Positions 47,754-56,398 of a stretch of 64,000 nucleotides of DNA are shown piece after piece. A model generated the notes under the pieces. The model had not been told where the DNA came from. It saw only the letters and a program-made list of their open reading frames with translations, and did no database searches. The stretch covers positions 2,666,001 through 2,730,000 of the forward strand of contig JAXLQR010000002.1 in NCBI GenBank assembly GCA_046331545.1. The letters are read 5' to 3'. Origin of the DNA: JADJVL01 sp046331545 (lineage in GTDB: Bacteria > Acidobacteriota > Holophagae > Holophagales > Holophagaceae). Position 1 is the first letter of the stretch. Each line of letters starts with the position of its first letter. The position numbers and the translations under genes were made by a program.

Positions 47754-48903
47754 GGAGGGCCTCCTCCAGGAGGTCGGCGAAGCGGGCCGCGTCGTCGAGG
47801 GTGTTGTAGCGCTGGGCCGAAAGCCGCATCACCGGCACCGGATGGTGGTAGAACCAGCCCTCCACGCCCCGCTCCCGGAACCAGGCGGCGAGGGCGTCGG
47901 GATCGAGACGGGCGGCGGGGGAACCGGAGTCGGCCGCGGGCAGGGGCAGGGCCGCCATGGCAACGACCATGGATCCGGGGCAGGGCGCGGGGAGGCCGAA
48001 GCGTTCACACAGCAGCCCGCGCATGCCCAGGGCGAGCTCACGGTTCGCCGCCATCACCGCGGGCCATCCGCCGGGCAGCATCGCGCCGACGGTCCGAAGC
48101 GCCTCGGGGATGCAGAGCCAGGGGGAAGGGTCCACGGTGCCCGTCCAGTCGAACTCCGCGTGGAAGCCGCGGCCCGAGCCGTGGCTGGTGACGAGGGGAT
48201 GCAGGCCGGCCTGGCGGTCGCGCCGCGCGTGGAGGAAGGCCGAGCCCTTCGGCGCGCAGAGCCACTTGTGGGCGTTGCCGGTGTAGTACGCGGCACCGAG
48301 GGCGTCCAGTTCCAGAGCCACCATGCCCGGGGCGTGGGCGCCGTCCACGAGGGTCTCCACGCCGCGCTCGCGCAGGCCGTCCACGAGGCGCCGGAGGGGC
48401 AGCACCATCGCCGTGGGGCTGGTGACGTGGTCGAGCAGCGCGAGGCGCGTGTGGGGCGTGACCGAGGCCAGCACCGCGTCCACGACGGCGTCATCCGAAG
48501 GGCAGGGGAAGGGCAGCGCCGCGACGACGACGGTGGCGCCGCTCCGCGCCGCGACGAAGTCCAGGGTCTTGCGGCAGGCAGCATAGGCGTGGCTGGTGGT
48601 GAGCAGCTCGTCGCCCGGCCCGAAGTCCAGGGAGCGCAGCACCGCGTTCACGCCGGTGGTGGCGTTGGGCACGAAGGCCAGGTCGGCAGGATCGGCGCCG
48701 AGGAAGGCCGAGAGTTCCTCCCGGGCGGCGTCCATCCTTGGCTGGAGCCTGCGGGAGAGGAAGTCCACCGGTTCGGCCTCCAGCTCCCGCCGCAGCTCCG
48801 CCTGGGCCTCCTGCACAGCGACCGGGCAGGCGCCGTAGGAGCCGTGGTTCAGGTAGACGACGGCGGGGTCGAGGGACCAGCGGGCGGCGAGGGCGGAGGG
48901 CAT
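47743..48903 (-). CDS. PLP-dependent class V aminotransferase-like enzyme
   Basis: The 386-residue enzyme is of the isopenicillin-N-epimerase/cysteine-desulfurase type: YLNHGSYG at the N-terminus, PNATTGVNAVL, DGAHAPG (cofactor Asp and His) and the lysine in TGNAHKWLCAPKG that binds PLP. The exact reaction is unknown; epimerase, desulfurase or kynureninase-like chemistry is possible. It is coupled to a permease gene. Confidence 0.88.
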   Translation of the reverse strand: MPSALAARWSLDPAVVYLNHGSYGACPVAVQEAQAELRRELEAEPVDFLSRRLQPRMDAAREELSAFLGADPADLAFVPNATTGVNAVLRSLDFGPGDELLTTSHAYAACRKTLDFVAARSGATVVVAALPFPCPSDDAVVDAVLASVTPHTRLALLDHVTSPTAMVLPLRRLVDGLRERGVETLVDGAHAPGMVALELDALGAAYYTGNAHKWLCAPKGSAFLHARRDRQAGLHPLVTSHGSGRGFHAEFDWTGTVDPSPWLCIPEALRTVGAMLPGGWPAVMAANRELALGMRGLLCERFGLPAPCPGSMVVAMAALPLPAADSGSPAARLDPDALAAWFRERGVEGWFYHHPVPVMRLSAQRYNTLDDAARFADLLEEALRGG

Positions 48904-48954
48904 GGCCCGTCCACGGTAGCGCAGAGGTCCGCGCCTCCGCCCCCGGGCCCGGGA

Positions 48955-50655
48955 TCACTGGGGCAGGTCCAGGGCGCCCAGGCCCCGGACCCAGCCCCCC
49001 ATGGGCACGCGGATCTGGCTGCCGAAGAGGAGGCTCCGGGTGGCCGACGGAGGCAGGAGCACCCGCCACTGCCGGACGCCGGGGATGGGCTCCTCGGTGG
49101 GCGGCGTGGACTCGGGCAGCGGGGAGATCCGGATGCGATCCTGCTCCGCCTTGAGGACCGCGTCCTGGACGTCGAGCACGAGCGCCTCGCCGAGGTCGTT
49201 CGAGGCGTCGAGGCGGTCCTTCACCGTCCACTGGGTCTCCTTGGAGAAGGTTCCGACGGTGTCCTTGCGGGCCTCCAGGCGGTGGAGCGCGACGCGCACG
49301 CCTTCGAAGGGGCCGAAGCCGAGCTGCATCGGCCGTCCGGCGGAAGGGACCTCCAGCAGGCCCTGGCCCACCCTCTGGGTTCCAGCGAAATGCGTCACCG
49401 GGCTCCCCGGAAACAGGGGCAGGTCCCGGGGAACCGGGAAGCGCGCCACCCGGTACACCGTCGGATCCGTCCGAGGGATGCAGAGCAGGCCCAGCTCCGG
49501 GGCCAGCTCGACGGAGGCGATGCGGAAGCGGTGGGCGTCCCCGTCGGCGGGCAGGTCCTTCCGCCCCTCCAGCATCCAGGTGGTCGCGAGGCCCTTCGAC
49601 TCCTCGAGCCGGCCGGTCCGGCCCGGTGCCATGTCCGCCAGGCTGCTGGGCACGGCAGGGGGAGGCGGCTCGGGCGTGTAGCTGCCGCCCGAGGAGGCGA
49701 CCACCATGACGGTCGCCCCCGCGTACTGGTTCCGGCTGCCGGGCGGAGGCTGTTCCGAGAAGGACACCCACTGGGGTCCGTTCAGCCGGTCCAGCGTGAC
49801 GTTGCGCTGGCTGCGCGCGCTGGTCACTTCGACCTCGACGTCGGCCCAGTCCTCGTTTCCGCGGTGGGTCACGCTGGCGAACAGGACGAACTCGAGCATC
49901 CGGCCATCCTGGGTCAGGCGGGCCTCGTAGGCCGGCTTCCAGGCGGCGCTCCGGGTGCGGTAGGTGAACTCGACCTGCACGTCCCCGGCGGCCGGGCAGG
50001 ACACTTCCAGGGAAGCCTTCGCCGGGCTGGCCGAATGTTCCGAGGCCCGGCGCGCGAGCTCCGACCCCACCCGCCCGAGTTCCTCCTTCCGGAGCACCAG
50101 GTCGCGATGCAAGGCGCGCTCCCGCGTCAGGACTTCCGCCATCCGGTCCTTGATGCCCCGACCCAGCCCGAGCACGGCCTCGGCCGAGGGCACGCCGGCC
50201 GCCAGCCGCGCCGACAGCTCCTTGACCTCCACGGCCTGAAGCCCCTTGAGGTAGACGAGTTCATGGGCGCAGGCCTCCTGCTCCGACTCCAGGGCCTCGA
50301 TCTCCCGGAGGAGCTTCGTCTGCTGGTCCTTCAGGCTCCGGAACTCCTGGGTCTCGGTCACCTGGAGCGGTTCGGAGCCGACGGAGACGTCGCCCAGCCG
50401 GGATCCAGCGGGTCCCTTGGCGGACACCCGAACGTCCTCCAGGGTGAGGCCCTCGGGCAGGCCGGTGAGGCGTAGCTGATAGGTCCCCGGCTTCGCCACC
50501 GCGACCCGCCCGATGCGGGTGACCCAGGCTTCGTCAGGATGGAGGCGGACCCGGCGGATGGGGGCCTCGACCTCCAGCAGCGAGGTCCGTGGGGTCGCCG
50601 CGAGGATCATGGAGAGGCCGAACAGGGCTGGAATCGGCAGGGTGGATCGTCGCAT
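48955..50655 (-). CDS. DUF4140/DUF4139 (MuiA-type) protein 5
   Basis: The 566-residue exported protein starts at the ATG at 50655 with GGAG 8 nt upstream. It shares LHPDEAWVTRIGR, the coiled coil and the DUF4139 domain with the paralogues at 1239-2963 and 7172-8950, 40 kb away. Its central linker (about residues 300-340) is Gly/Pro-rich with ATVMVVASSGG and PEPPPP, and only faintly resembles the receptor-plug segments of the other two. The 20-nt upstream element at 50706-50725 links its regulation to the 7172-8950 gene. Confidence 0.85.
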   Translation of the reverse strand: MRRSTLPIPALFGLSMILAATPRTSLLEVEAPIRRVRLHPDEAWVTRIGRVAVAKPGTYQLRLTGLPEGLTLEDVRVSAKGPAGSRLGDVSVGSEPLQVTETQEFRSLKDQQTKLLREIEALESEQEACAHELVYLKGLQAVEVKELSARLAAGVPSAEAVLGLGRGIKDRMAEVLTRERALHRDLVLRKEELGRVGSELARRASEHSASPAKASLEVSCPAAGDVQVEFTYRTRSAAWKPAYEARLTQDGRMLEFVLFASVTHRGNEDWADVEVEVTSARSQRNVTLDRLNGPQWVSFSEQPPPGSRNQYAGATVMVVASSGGSYTPEPPPPAVPSSLADMAPGRTGRLEESKGLATTWMLEGRKDLPADGDAHRFRIASVELAPELGLLCIPRTDPTVYRVARFPVPRDLPLFPGSPVTHFAGTQRVGQGLLEVPSAGRPMQLGFGPFEGVRVALHRLEARKDTVGTFSKETQWTVKDRLDASNDLGEALVLDVQDAVLKAEQDRIRISPLPESTPPTEEPIPGVRQWRVLLPPSATRSLLFGSQIRVPMGGWVRGLGALDLPQ

Positions 50656-50705
50656 GACAGGCTCCTTGGATCGCTGGTCCAAGGGTGGCGCGACGGCCCC
50701 GGGGC

Positions 50706-50725
50706 TTCTGTAACACGTCGGTCAC
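50706..50725 (-). promoter_or_regulatory. Shared 20-nt upstream element, copy 2
   Basis: On the minus strand it reads GTGACCGACGTGTTACAGAA, 19 of 20 identical to 9045-9064. It lies about 50 bp upstream of the start at 50655. Confidence 0.45.
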
Positions 50726-50750
50726 TCGAAGGGGCGAGGGCCAGGCCCTG

Positions 50751-52412
50751 TCACTCCGGCTTATTCAACTCGCCTTTGGCCTCGGGCCTGCCTGGAGCGA
50801 CGCCCGTCCCCGCGCCCCCCACCGCCACGACGGGGAACCGCGGCGGATCCCCCCAGCTGCCGTCGTTGCGCAGCAGCACTTCGGGGAAGAAGCCCCAGTG
50901 GACGAGACCGTCGGGGCTGCGGGGGTCGAGGAGGTAGAAGGCCACGCGGCCGTGGCGCTGCTTCAGGGGCACGTAGAGGGCCGCGTCCAGGGCCTTCGCG
51001 TCCCAGGGCAGGAGGCGCGGCTTCGACGGGACCTCCGCCGTCCAGGCGCCCTGCAGGTCCAGGGACCACACGCCCTGGAAGGGCTGCTTGGCCAGGGTGC
51101 GGCCGGATTCTTTGAAGTGGAGGATGGGTGCCTTCGGGCGCTGTGATCCCGCCAGCACCGCGAGGCCGTGGGCCTCCAGCACGGGCCTCACCCGGTCGGC
51201 GAAGGCGGCGTCCACCAGGTAGCCTTCCGGCAGGTCCTGGAAGTCCTTCCCTGCGAAGGTGACGAAGCTCGGCAGGGTCACCGTGCGCCGGGACTTCTCG
51301 CGGACGACGCGGCCCTGGGCGTCCTTCTCGGGGTCCACCAGGTCGAAGGCGTAGCGCTCGGTCTCCTTCATCTCCGCCGCGAGGGGCAGGCGCGTCGGGA
51401 GCTTCGCCGCCGCGGCCACCACGGCCCGGACCTCGGCACGACGCGCCGCGATCCGCTCCAGGCAGGCCGTGACAAAGCGGCGCATGTCCGCGATGCGGTC
51501 CGGATAGGCGCGGTAGACGTACTCCTCGCAGAGGATGCCGAGGCGCCCCTGGAGGCCGGGGTAGTTGCTGAGGTAGCGGGGCAGGGCGTCGAAGGTCTCC
51601 CAGCGCTCCGGCTGCGTGTCCGCCCTGCCCGGCGCCCAGGCGCCGCCCCCCCGCTCCTCCGGCGCGAAGTTGCCGTAGTCGTAGGTGGGCAGGGCCTCCT
51701 TCTTCAGAATCTCGCGGACCTCCACGAGGAGCTGCCGGTTGAAGGCCAGCAGGCCCTCGTCGGCGCCCAGGGCCAGGGACGGCGAATAGGTCAGGTGGAA
51801 GCCGTGATAGCTGCCGTTGGTGGTGTGCAGGTCGAAGACCGCCGCGGGGTCGAAGTCCTTGAGCATCGCGAGGAACCAGCGCGTGTTGGCCGCCTGGGCC
51901 TTCATGAGGTCGCGGTTGAGGTCCAGGCCCCGGGCGTTCTCGCGCCGTCCCACGCCGGACGCAGGGTTCGGCTGATGGCGCCGGATGGCGGGATCCAGCC
52001 CGTCGGTGCCGTCGGCGTTGTAGGCGGGGCAGACCACGAGATCCACGTGCCTGCGGACCTCGGGGTGCAGGCCCTGCAGCAGCTCCCGGACGATCTCCTG
52101 GATGGCCTCCTTGCCCTCCACCTCGCCGGCGTGGATGTTGGCGTTGACGTAGACGCGCAGGGCGTCCTTCGTGGTGGCCGGCAGGCGCCAGGCCCGCAGC
52201 GGCGCGCCCGCCTCCGTGGCCATCGGGGCGCCCTTGGGCTGGTAGGGGACCAGGGCCGGATCGCGTTCGCGCAGGGCCTCCATGAAGGCCGCCACCTCGG
52301 CCACGGTGCTGGTGCGTGCGTGGCCCGTGGCCTCGGGCACCGTCTTCGGCCGGGGCCGGTCGGCGGCGGCGAGGGCGCAGAGCAGGAAGGGGAGGATGGG
52401 GCCGGGGGGCAT
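50751..52412 (-). CDS. Secreted M14-family zinc carboxypeptidase
   Basis: The 553-residue exported protein has a signal peptide and the M14 zinc site: HAGE in NANIHAGEVEGKEA (residues about 93-106) and the third ligand in DLHTTNGSYHG. GLDLNRDLMK between them carries the substrate-binding Asn-Arg pair. The C-terminal 200 residues are an accessory beta domain. It is in the periplasmic/secreted peptidase set of this window. It ends in front of an Rsm22-like gene on the same strand. Confidence 0.9.
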   Translation of the reverse strand: MPPGPILPFLLCALAAADRPRPKTVPEATGHARTSTVAEVAAFMEALRERDPALVPYQPKGAPMATEAGAPLRAWRLPATTKDALRVYVNANIHAGEVEGKEAIQEIVRELLQGLHPEVRRHVDLVVCPAYNADGTDGLDPAIRRHQPNPASGVGRRENARGLDLNRDLMKAQAANTRWFLAMLKDFDPAAVFDLHTTNGSYHGFHLTYSPSLALGADEGLLAFNRQLLVEVREILKKEALPTYDYGNFAPEERGGGAWAPGRADTQPERWETFDALPRYLSNYPGLQGRLGILCEEYVYRAYPDRIADMRRFVTACLERIAARRAEVRAVVAAAAKLPTRLPLAAEMKETERYAFDLVDPEKDAQGRVVREKSRRTVTLPSFVTFAGKDFQDLPEGYLVDAAFADRVRPVLEAHGLAVLAGSQRPKAPILHFKESGRTLAKQPFQGVWSLDLQGAWTAEVPSKPRLLPWDAKALDAALYVPLKQRHGRVAFYLLDPRSPDGLVHWGFFPEVLLRNDGSWGDPPRFPVVAVGGAGTGVAPGRPEAKGELNKPE

Positions 52413-52415
52413 CGG

Positions 52416-53471
52416 TCAAGGATGCCAGCGCCGCAGCCTCCAGCCGCCCTCCAGGTCGCGCAGGCCGTCGGCCTCGGGCGGGAGGTCCAGCTCGGTGCCC
52501 CGGGGCCGGGCCCACGCCGGCTCGCCATGGCGGCTCAGGGCCTCCCAGCGCTCGCCGCCCGCAGGCGTGCAGACCCAGCGCTCGACCTTGCCCTTCTGGG
52601 GCTTCGGCACGCCGACGACGCGCGCCCGCGGGGCCGGGGCCGGGGCGTCCCGGCGCGCCACCAGGTAGGAGAAGGCCAGGTGGCCCCGGTCCAGGCCGGC
52701 GGCGGCGTCCAGGGCCTTGAACCAGGAGGGCGGATCCCAGTCCAGCTCCGCCACGCACCACTGCCGCGGCAGCGCGAGCATCGGACAGGGCCCCGGGCAG
52801 GGGCAGGGCGCGGCGATCGCCCAGGGCGCCTCCCGGAAGGCCGCCCGCAGCTCCATCAGGCGGCGGGTGGGCTCCGGCAGGGCGGGCTCGAGGACCACGA
52901 GGGCGCCGCCGGGGGCGAGGCGCTCCTTCACCGTCGCCAGCAGCCGTTCCTGGTCCCTGGGTGGCAGCTCGTTCAAGGCATGCCCCAGGACCACGAGGTC
53001 GGGTCGGCCTTCGGGCAGGTCGGGGAGCCGCAGCCGTTCGGTCCGGGCCTCGACACCGGCGGTGCGGAGCGCCTGGGCGGCGAAGGCCAGGGCCTCGGCC
53101 CGGAGGTCCGTCAGGGTGAAGCGCGCGCCAGGCAGAAACGCGGAAGCTGCGAGGCTCAGGGGTCCGGGTCCGGCTCCGAGGTCCCAGACCTCTCGCGCGG
53201 AGGCGAAAAGCTCCGGTGTCTCCGCCGCCACGGCCGCGATCGCGTGGGCCTGGGCCCAGCCGTGGTGGGCGAAGTAGGGGGCGAGGTTCGACCCCGCGAA
53301 GTAGTCGCCCCTCGGCGACCCCTCGATACGGTTGAAGCGGTCCGAGAGGCCGCGCAGGGCCGGGCCCCAGGCCGGCGGCAGGGGCGGCTGCCGGAGCGCG
53401 GGGAGGGCCGCCTCCCACCGCGCCTGGAGTTGCGCCAGCCGCGCGGGCTCCGGCGCGAGGCGGAGGGCCAC
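52416..53471 (-). CDS. Rsm22-like SAM-dependent methyltransferase
   Basis: The 351-residue protein starts at the GTG at 53471. It has a SAM motif (VWDLGAGPGPLSLAA), then VLGHALNELP and the cysteine cluster CPCPGPC that is typical of the bacterial/mitochondrial Rsm22 family and probably binds an Fe-S cluster. WFKALDAAAGLDRGHLAFSY also fits. Family members are linked to small-subunit ribosome assembly. It lies 3 bp upstream of the M14 gene. Confidence 0.85.
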   Translation of the reverse strand: MALRLAPEPARLAQLQARWEAALPALRQPPLPPAWGPALRGLSDRFNRIEGSPRGDYFAGSNLAPYFAHHGWAQAHAIAAVAAETPELFASAREVWDLGAGPGPLSLAASAFLPGARFTLTDLRAEALAFAAQALRTAGVEARTERLRLPDLPEGRPDLVVLGHALNELPPRDQERLLATVKERLAPGGALVVLEPALPEPTRRLMELRAAFREAPWAIAAPCPCPGPCPMLALPRQWCVAELDWDPPSWFKALDAAAGLDRGHLAFSYLVARRDAPAPAPRARVVGVPKPQKGKVERWVCTPAGGERWEALSRHGEPAWARPRGTELDLPPEADGLRDLEGGWRLRRWHP

Positions 53472-53490
53472 GGCGTCCTTCCCCGGAGCC

Positions 53491-53949
53491 TCAGTTCGAA
53501 GGCGTGAGGACCACCGAGGGGGCCGGGGCCACGGGGCGCATCCGGTACCCGAAGACCGCCTGGTTGAACATCACGAAGGTGGTCAGGAGGAAGGCCAGCA
53601 GGCCCAGCAGGGCCGCGCCGCGCTTGCCCTGGGCCAGGTGCCGCGGCGCCATCTCCGAGGCCACGAGGAGGATCAGCACCAGCACCATCTTCACGTGCAT
53701 GAAATAGGCGTCGAAGGGGTTGATGCCCTGCTTGAAGCGGTAGGCCACCAGGCCGAGGCCCAGCAGCACGCCCAGACGGGCGCCCCAGCCCACGGTGCGC
53801 TTCCAGATCGAGGCGGCCAGGCCCCGCAGATCCTCGCGCTCCTCCTCGAAGCCCGAGAGCAGCAGGGCCACGATGGCGCTGCCCCCGATGACGGAGATGG
53901 CGACGAAGTGGATCCACTTCAGGAGGAGGTAGGTGTCGAACTTGCCCAT
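53491..53949 (-). CDS. Four-helix membrane protein, CopD/HemJ-like
   Basis: The 152-residue protein starts at the ATG at 53949 (GAGG 6 nt upstream). It has four hydrophobic helices, a His in helix 1 (LLKWIHFVAI) and another in AYFMHVKMVLVLILL. His in equivalent places occurs in HemJ/CopD-type proteins, but the match is by pattern only. Whether it handles heme, copper or neither is unknown. Confidence 0.65.
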   Translation of the reverse strand: MGKFDTYLLLKWIHFVAISVIGGSAIVALLLSGFEEEREDLRGLAASIWKRTVGWGARLGVLLGLGLVAYRFKQGINPFDAYFMHVKMVLVLILLVASEMAPRHLAQGKRGAALLGLLAFLLTTFVMFNQAVFGYRMRPVAPAPSVVLTPSN

Positions 53950-54054
53950 GGCAGCCTCGGGGAATGCCTTGAAGGTAGCGGGAAGGCCCCGGCCTTGGAT
54001 AGCCGTGCCCAAGTTCCCGGCGGCGCCGCGCTACCCTGGCCGGCGGAGGCCTCC

Positions 54055-55023
54055 ATGACCAAGCTCCGCATCGCCGTGGTGGGCGCCGGCCACCTGGGCC
54101 AGCACCACGTCCGCATCGCCGCGTCCAGCCCCCACGCCGCCTCGGTGGTGGTGGTGGAGCCCTCCGAGGCCCGGGGGCGGGAGATCGCGGGAAGGCACGG
54201 CGCGGACTGGGCGTCGGACCTCGCCTCGGCGCTGGACCGCGTGGACGCGGTGCAGATCGCCGCGCCCACGGGCTTTCACCACCATCTAGGCGCCCAAGCC
54301 CTGGCGGCGGGGAAGCACGTGCTCATGGAGAAGCCCCTGGCCGCCAGCCTCGCCGAGGGCGAGGCGCTGCTCGAGGCCCTGGCCGGGGCCCGGGAGGCCA
54401 GGCCGGAGCTGGTGGCCGCCGTCGGCCACCTGGAGCGCTTCAACCCGGCGGTGCAGGCCCTGCGCGCCGCGAAGTTCCGGCCCCGCTTCGTGGAGGCCAT
54501 CCGCGTCTCGCCCTTCCCCATGCGCTCGCTGGAGGTGGACGTGGTGATGGACGTGATGATCCACGACCTGGACCTGCTGCTGGCCCTCATGGGCCGGCCC
54601 GTCACCGACGTGGAGGCCTTCGGCGTGCCGGTGCTCACGCCCCACCCGGACCTGGTGAACGCCCGGCTGAAGTTCGAGGGCGGCGCCTTCGCCACCGTCA
54701 CCGCCAGCCGCGTGGCCCAGAAGAAGGAGCGCACCCTGCGCGCCTTCGCCGACAAGGCCTACGCCAAGCTCGACTTCGCGGCCCAGAAGCTGGAGATCCT
54801 GCGGCTCGTGATGAAGGAGACCGGCCCTGAGGTGGCGCCGGAGGTGGTGGACATCGAGGAGGGCGAGCCCCTGAAGCTGGAGCTGGAGGCCTTCCACGCC
54901 GCCTGCCTCGGGCAGGGCGACGAGGTCGTCACCTGGGCCGAGGGGCTGGAGGCCATGCGCGTGGCGGACCTGGTGCAGAAGGCCGTGGCGGCCAGCCTGG
55001 CGGAGCTGGGAGGGCGCGGGTGA
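54055..55023 (+). CDS. Gfo/Idh/MocA-family oxidoreductase
   Basis: The 322-residue protein has an N-terminal Rossmann motif (IAVVGAGHLGQHHVR), the family EKP motif in HVLMEKPLA (residue about 93), and the C-terminal alpha/beta domain with DVMIHDLDLLL. Substrates in this family are sugars or related compounds; in gram-negative bacteria some act in lipid-A or amino-sugar metabolism. The stop overlaps the next start (GTGA). Confidence 0.9.
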   Translation: MTKLRIAVVGAGHLGQHHVRIAASSPHAASVVVVEPSEARGREIAGRHGADWASDLASALDRVDAVQIAAPTGFHHHLGAQALAAGKHVLMEKPLAASLAEGEALLEALAGAREARPELVAAVGHLERFNPAVQALRAAKFRPRFVEAIRVSPFPMRSLEVDVVMDVMIHDLDLLLALMGRPVTDVEAFGVPVLTPHPDLVNARLKFEGGAFATVTASRVAQKKERTLRAFADKAYAKLDFAAQKLEILRLVMKETGPEVAPEVVDIEEGEPLKLELEAFHAACLGQGDEVVTWAEGLEAMRVADLVQKAVAASLAELGGRG

Positions 55024-55442
55024 GCGGAGCGCTGGAGTACCGCGCCTCGGACCTGCCCGATCCCGCGGTGATCGCCGACCTCTACGCCGCCGCCGGCCTG
55101 CGCCTGCCGGACTTCCACCCGGCGCGGGTCGGCCGGGCGATCCGGGGTTCGAACGTCACCATGGCCTGCTTCGAGCGCCTCGACGACGGCGAGGAGCGCC
55201 TCGTGGGCTTCCTCCGCGGCTGGACCGATTTCGAATACGACGGCTACGTCTGCGACCTCGCCGTGCACCCCGACCTGCGGCACCGGGGCATCGGCCGGGA
55301 GCTCGTGCGCCGGGCCACCTCCCTGGGGGCGCCGGGCATCCGCTGGGTGCTGCTGGCCTCGCCGGAGGCCAAGGACTACTACGCGGGGCTGGGCTGGCAG
55401 CACCTCGAGGTCGCGTGGAAGTGGCCGCCGGATCGGGCATGA
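55020..55442 (+). CDS. GNAT-family N-acetyltransferase
   Basis: The 140-residue protein starts with GTG at 55020. The acetyl-CoA loop RHRGIGREL and the downstream YYAGLGWQ motif identify a GNAT fold. The acceptor is unknown. It overlaps both neighbours by 4 bp, in an operon ending at 58527. Confidence 0.85.
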   Translation: MSGALEYRASDLPDPAVIADLYAAAGLRLPDFHPARVGRAIRGSNVTMACFERLDDGEERLVGFLRGWTDFEYDGYVCDLAVHPDLRHRGIGRELVRRATSLGAPGIRWVLLASPEAKDYYAGLGWQHLEVAWKWPPDRA

Positions 55443-56398
55443 CCTTCTTCGACCTCGCCTCCCTGGCCAAGCCCCTGGTCACCGCCACCCTGGCCCACGC
55501 CTTCCTCGACCTGGACGCCGACCGGCGCTGGCTGCTGGGCTTCCACGACCGGACGGAGCCGCTGACGGCGCGGATGCTGCTCTGCCACGCCTCGGGCCTG
55601 CCGGCCTGGCGGCCCTTCACCCGGGAGCGCCTCGCCGAACAGCTCCGCCGGCCGGTGGACGAAGGCGCCCACCCGCTGCTGGCGCGGCGTCCCGTGGGCG
55701 AGGCCCACTATTCGGACCTCAACTACCGGCTGCTGGGGGAGCTGCTGGAGATGGAGCTCGGGTTGACCTGGGCGCAGCTCGGCGGGACCTCGGGCCTCAC
55801 GCCCGCGCCGTGGCGGGAACTCCCGATCGAAGTGCCCCCGGGTCCCGACCGCGAAGCCTGGGGCCTGGCCACGGACGCGCCCTTCCCCGGGCCCGATCCT
55901 TCGCTGCCCCACGACGCCAACGCCCGGGCGGGCATGATCGGCCACGCGGGCTTCGGGGCCAGGGCGGATCAGCTCGAAGCCTTCCTGTCCCGATGGGTGG
56001 CCGCGGGCTGGCCGTCCCGCATGGCGGTGGCGGCGTCCCGCGCCGCCGACGGCACGGTCTGGGGCCTCGGCCTGCAGCGGGTGATGACCGGGCCCGGCCG
56101 CTTCGCAGGCCTGCTCGATGCGATCCCCTCGGGCGTCGGCGTGCACATCCTCGAGGACGCCACGGAGGCCGCGCCACCGCCGGCGCCGCGGCTCGAGGGC
56201 CCGCCGGGGCCGCCCTCGGGCTGGTGGATGCACACGGGCTTCACGGGGCCCGTCCTTTTCGTCCGCCCGGAGGACGGCGCCTGCCTCGCGCTGCTCTGCC
56301 ACCGGCGCGGGCCGGACGGCGGGCTGCTGGACCCCGAGGCCCTGCGCGCCCGGCGCTGGCGGGTGCTGGAGGGCCTCCGGGCTAGACTGGGGGGATGA
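55439..56398 (+). CDS. Serine-type beta-lactamase-fold hydrolase, short N-terminus
   Basis: The 319-residue protein has SxxK in DLASLAKP near residue 8, HYSDLNY (the Tyr-x-Asn-like motif) and a C-terminal HTGFTG motif, as in class C beta-lactamase/esterase relatives. The family normally has 50 or more residues before SxxK, but here only seven. No in-frame ATG or GTG exists upstream beyond 55415. Because the start overlaps the GNAT stop by ATGA the frame looks intact, so the N-terminus may have been lost. Confidence 0.78.
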   Translation: MTFFDLASLAKPLVTATLAHAFLDLDADRRWLLGFHDRTEPLTARMLLCHASGLPAWRPFTRERLAEQLRRPVDEGAHPLLARRPVGEAHYSDLNYRLLGELLEMELGLTWAQLGGTSGLTPAPWRELPIEVPPGPDREAWGLATDAPFPGPDPSLPHDANARAGMIGHAGFGARADQLEAFLSRWVAAGWPSRMAVAASRAADGTVWGLGLQRVMTGPGRFAGLLDAIPSGVGVHILEDATEAAPPPAPRLEGPPGPPSGWWMHTGFTGPVLFVRPEDGACLALLCHRRGPDGGLLDPEALRARRWRVLEGLRARLGG

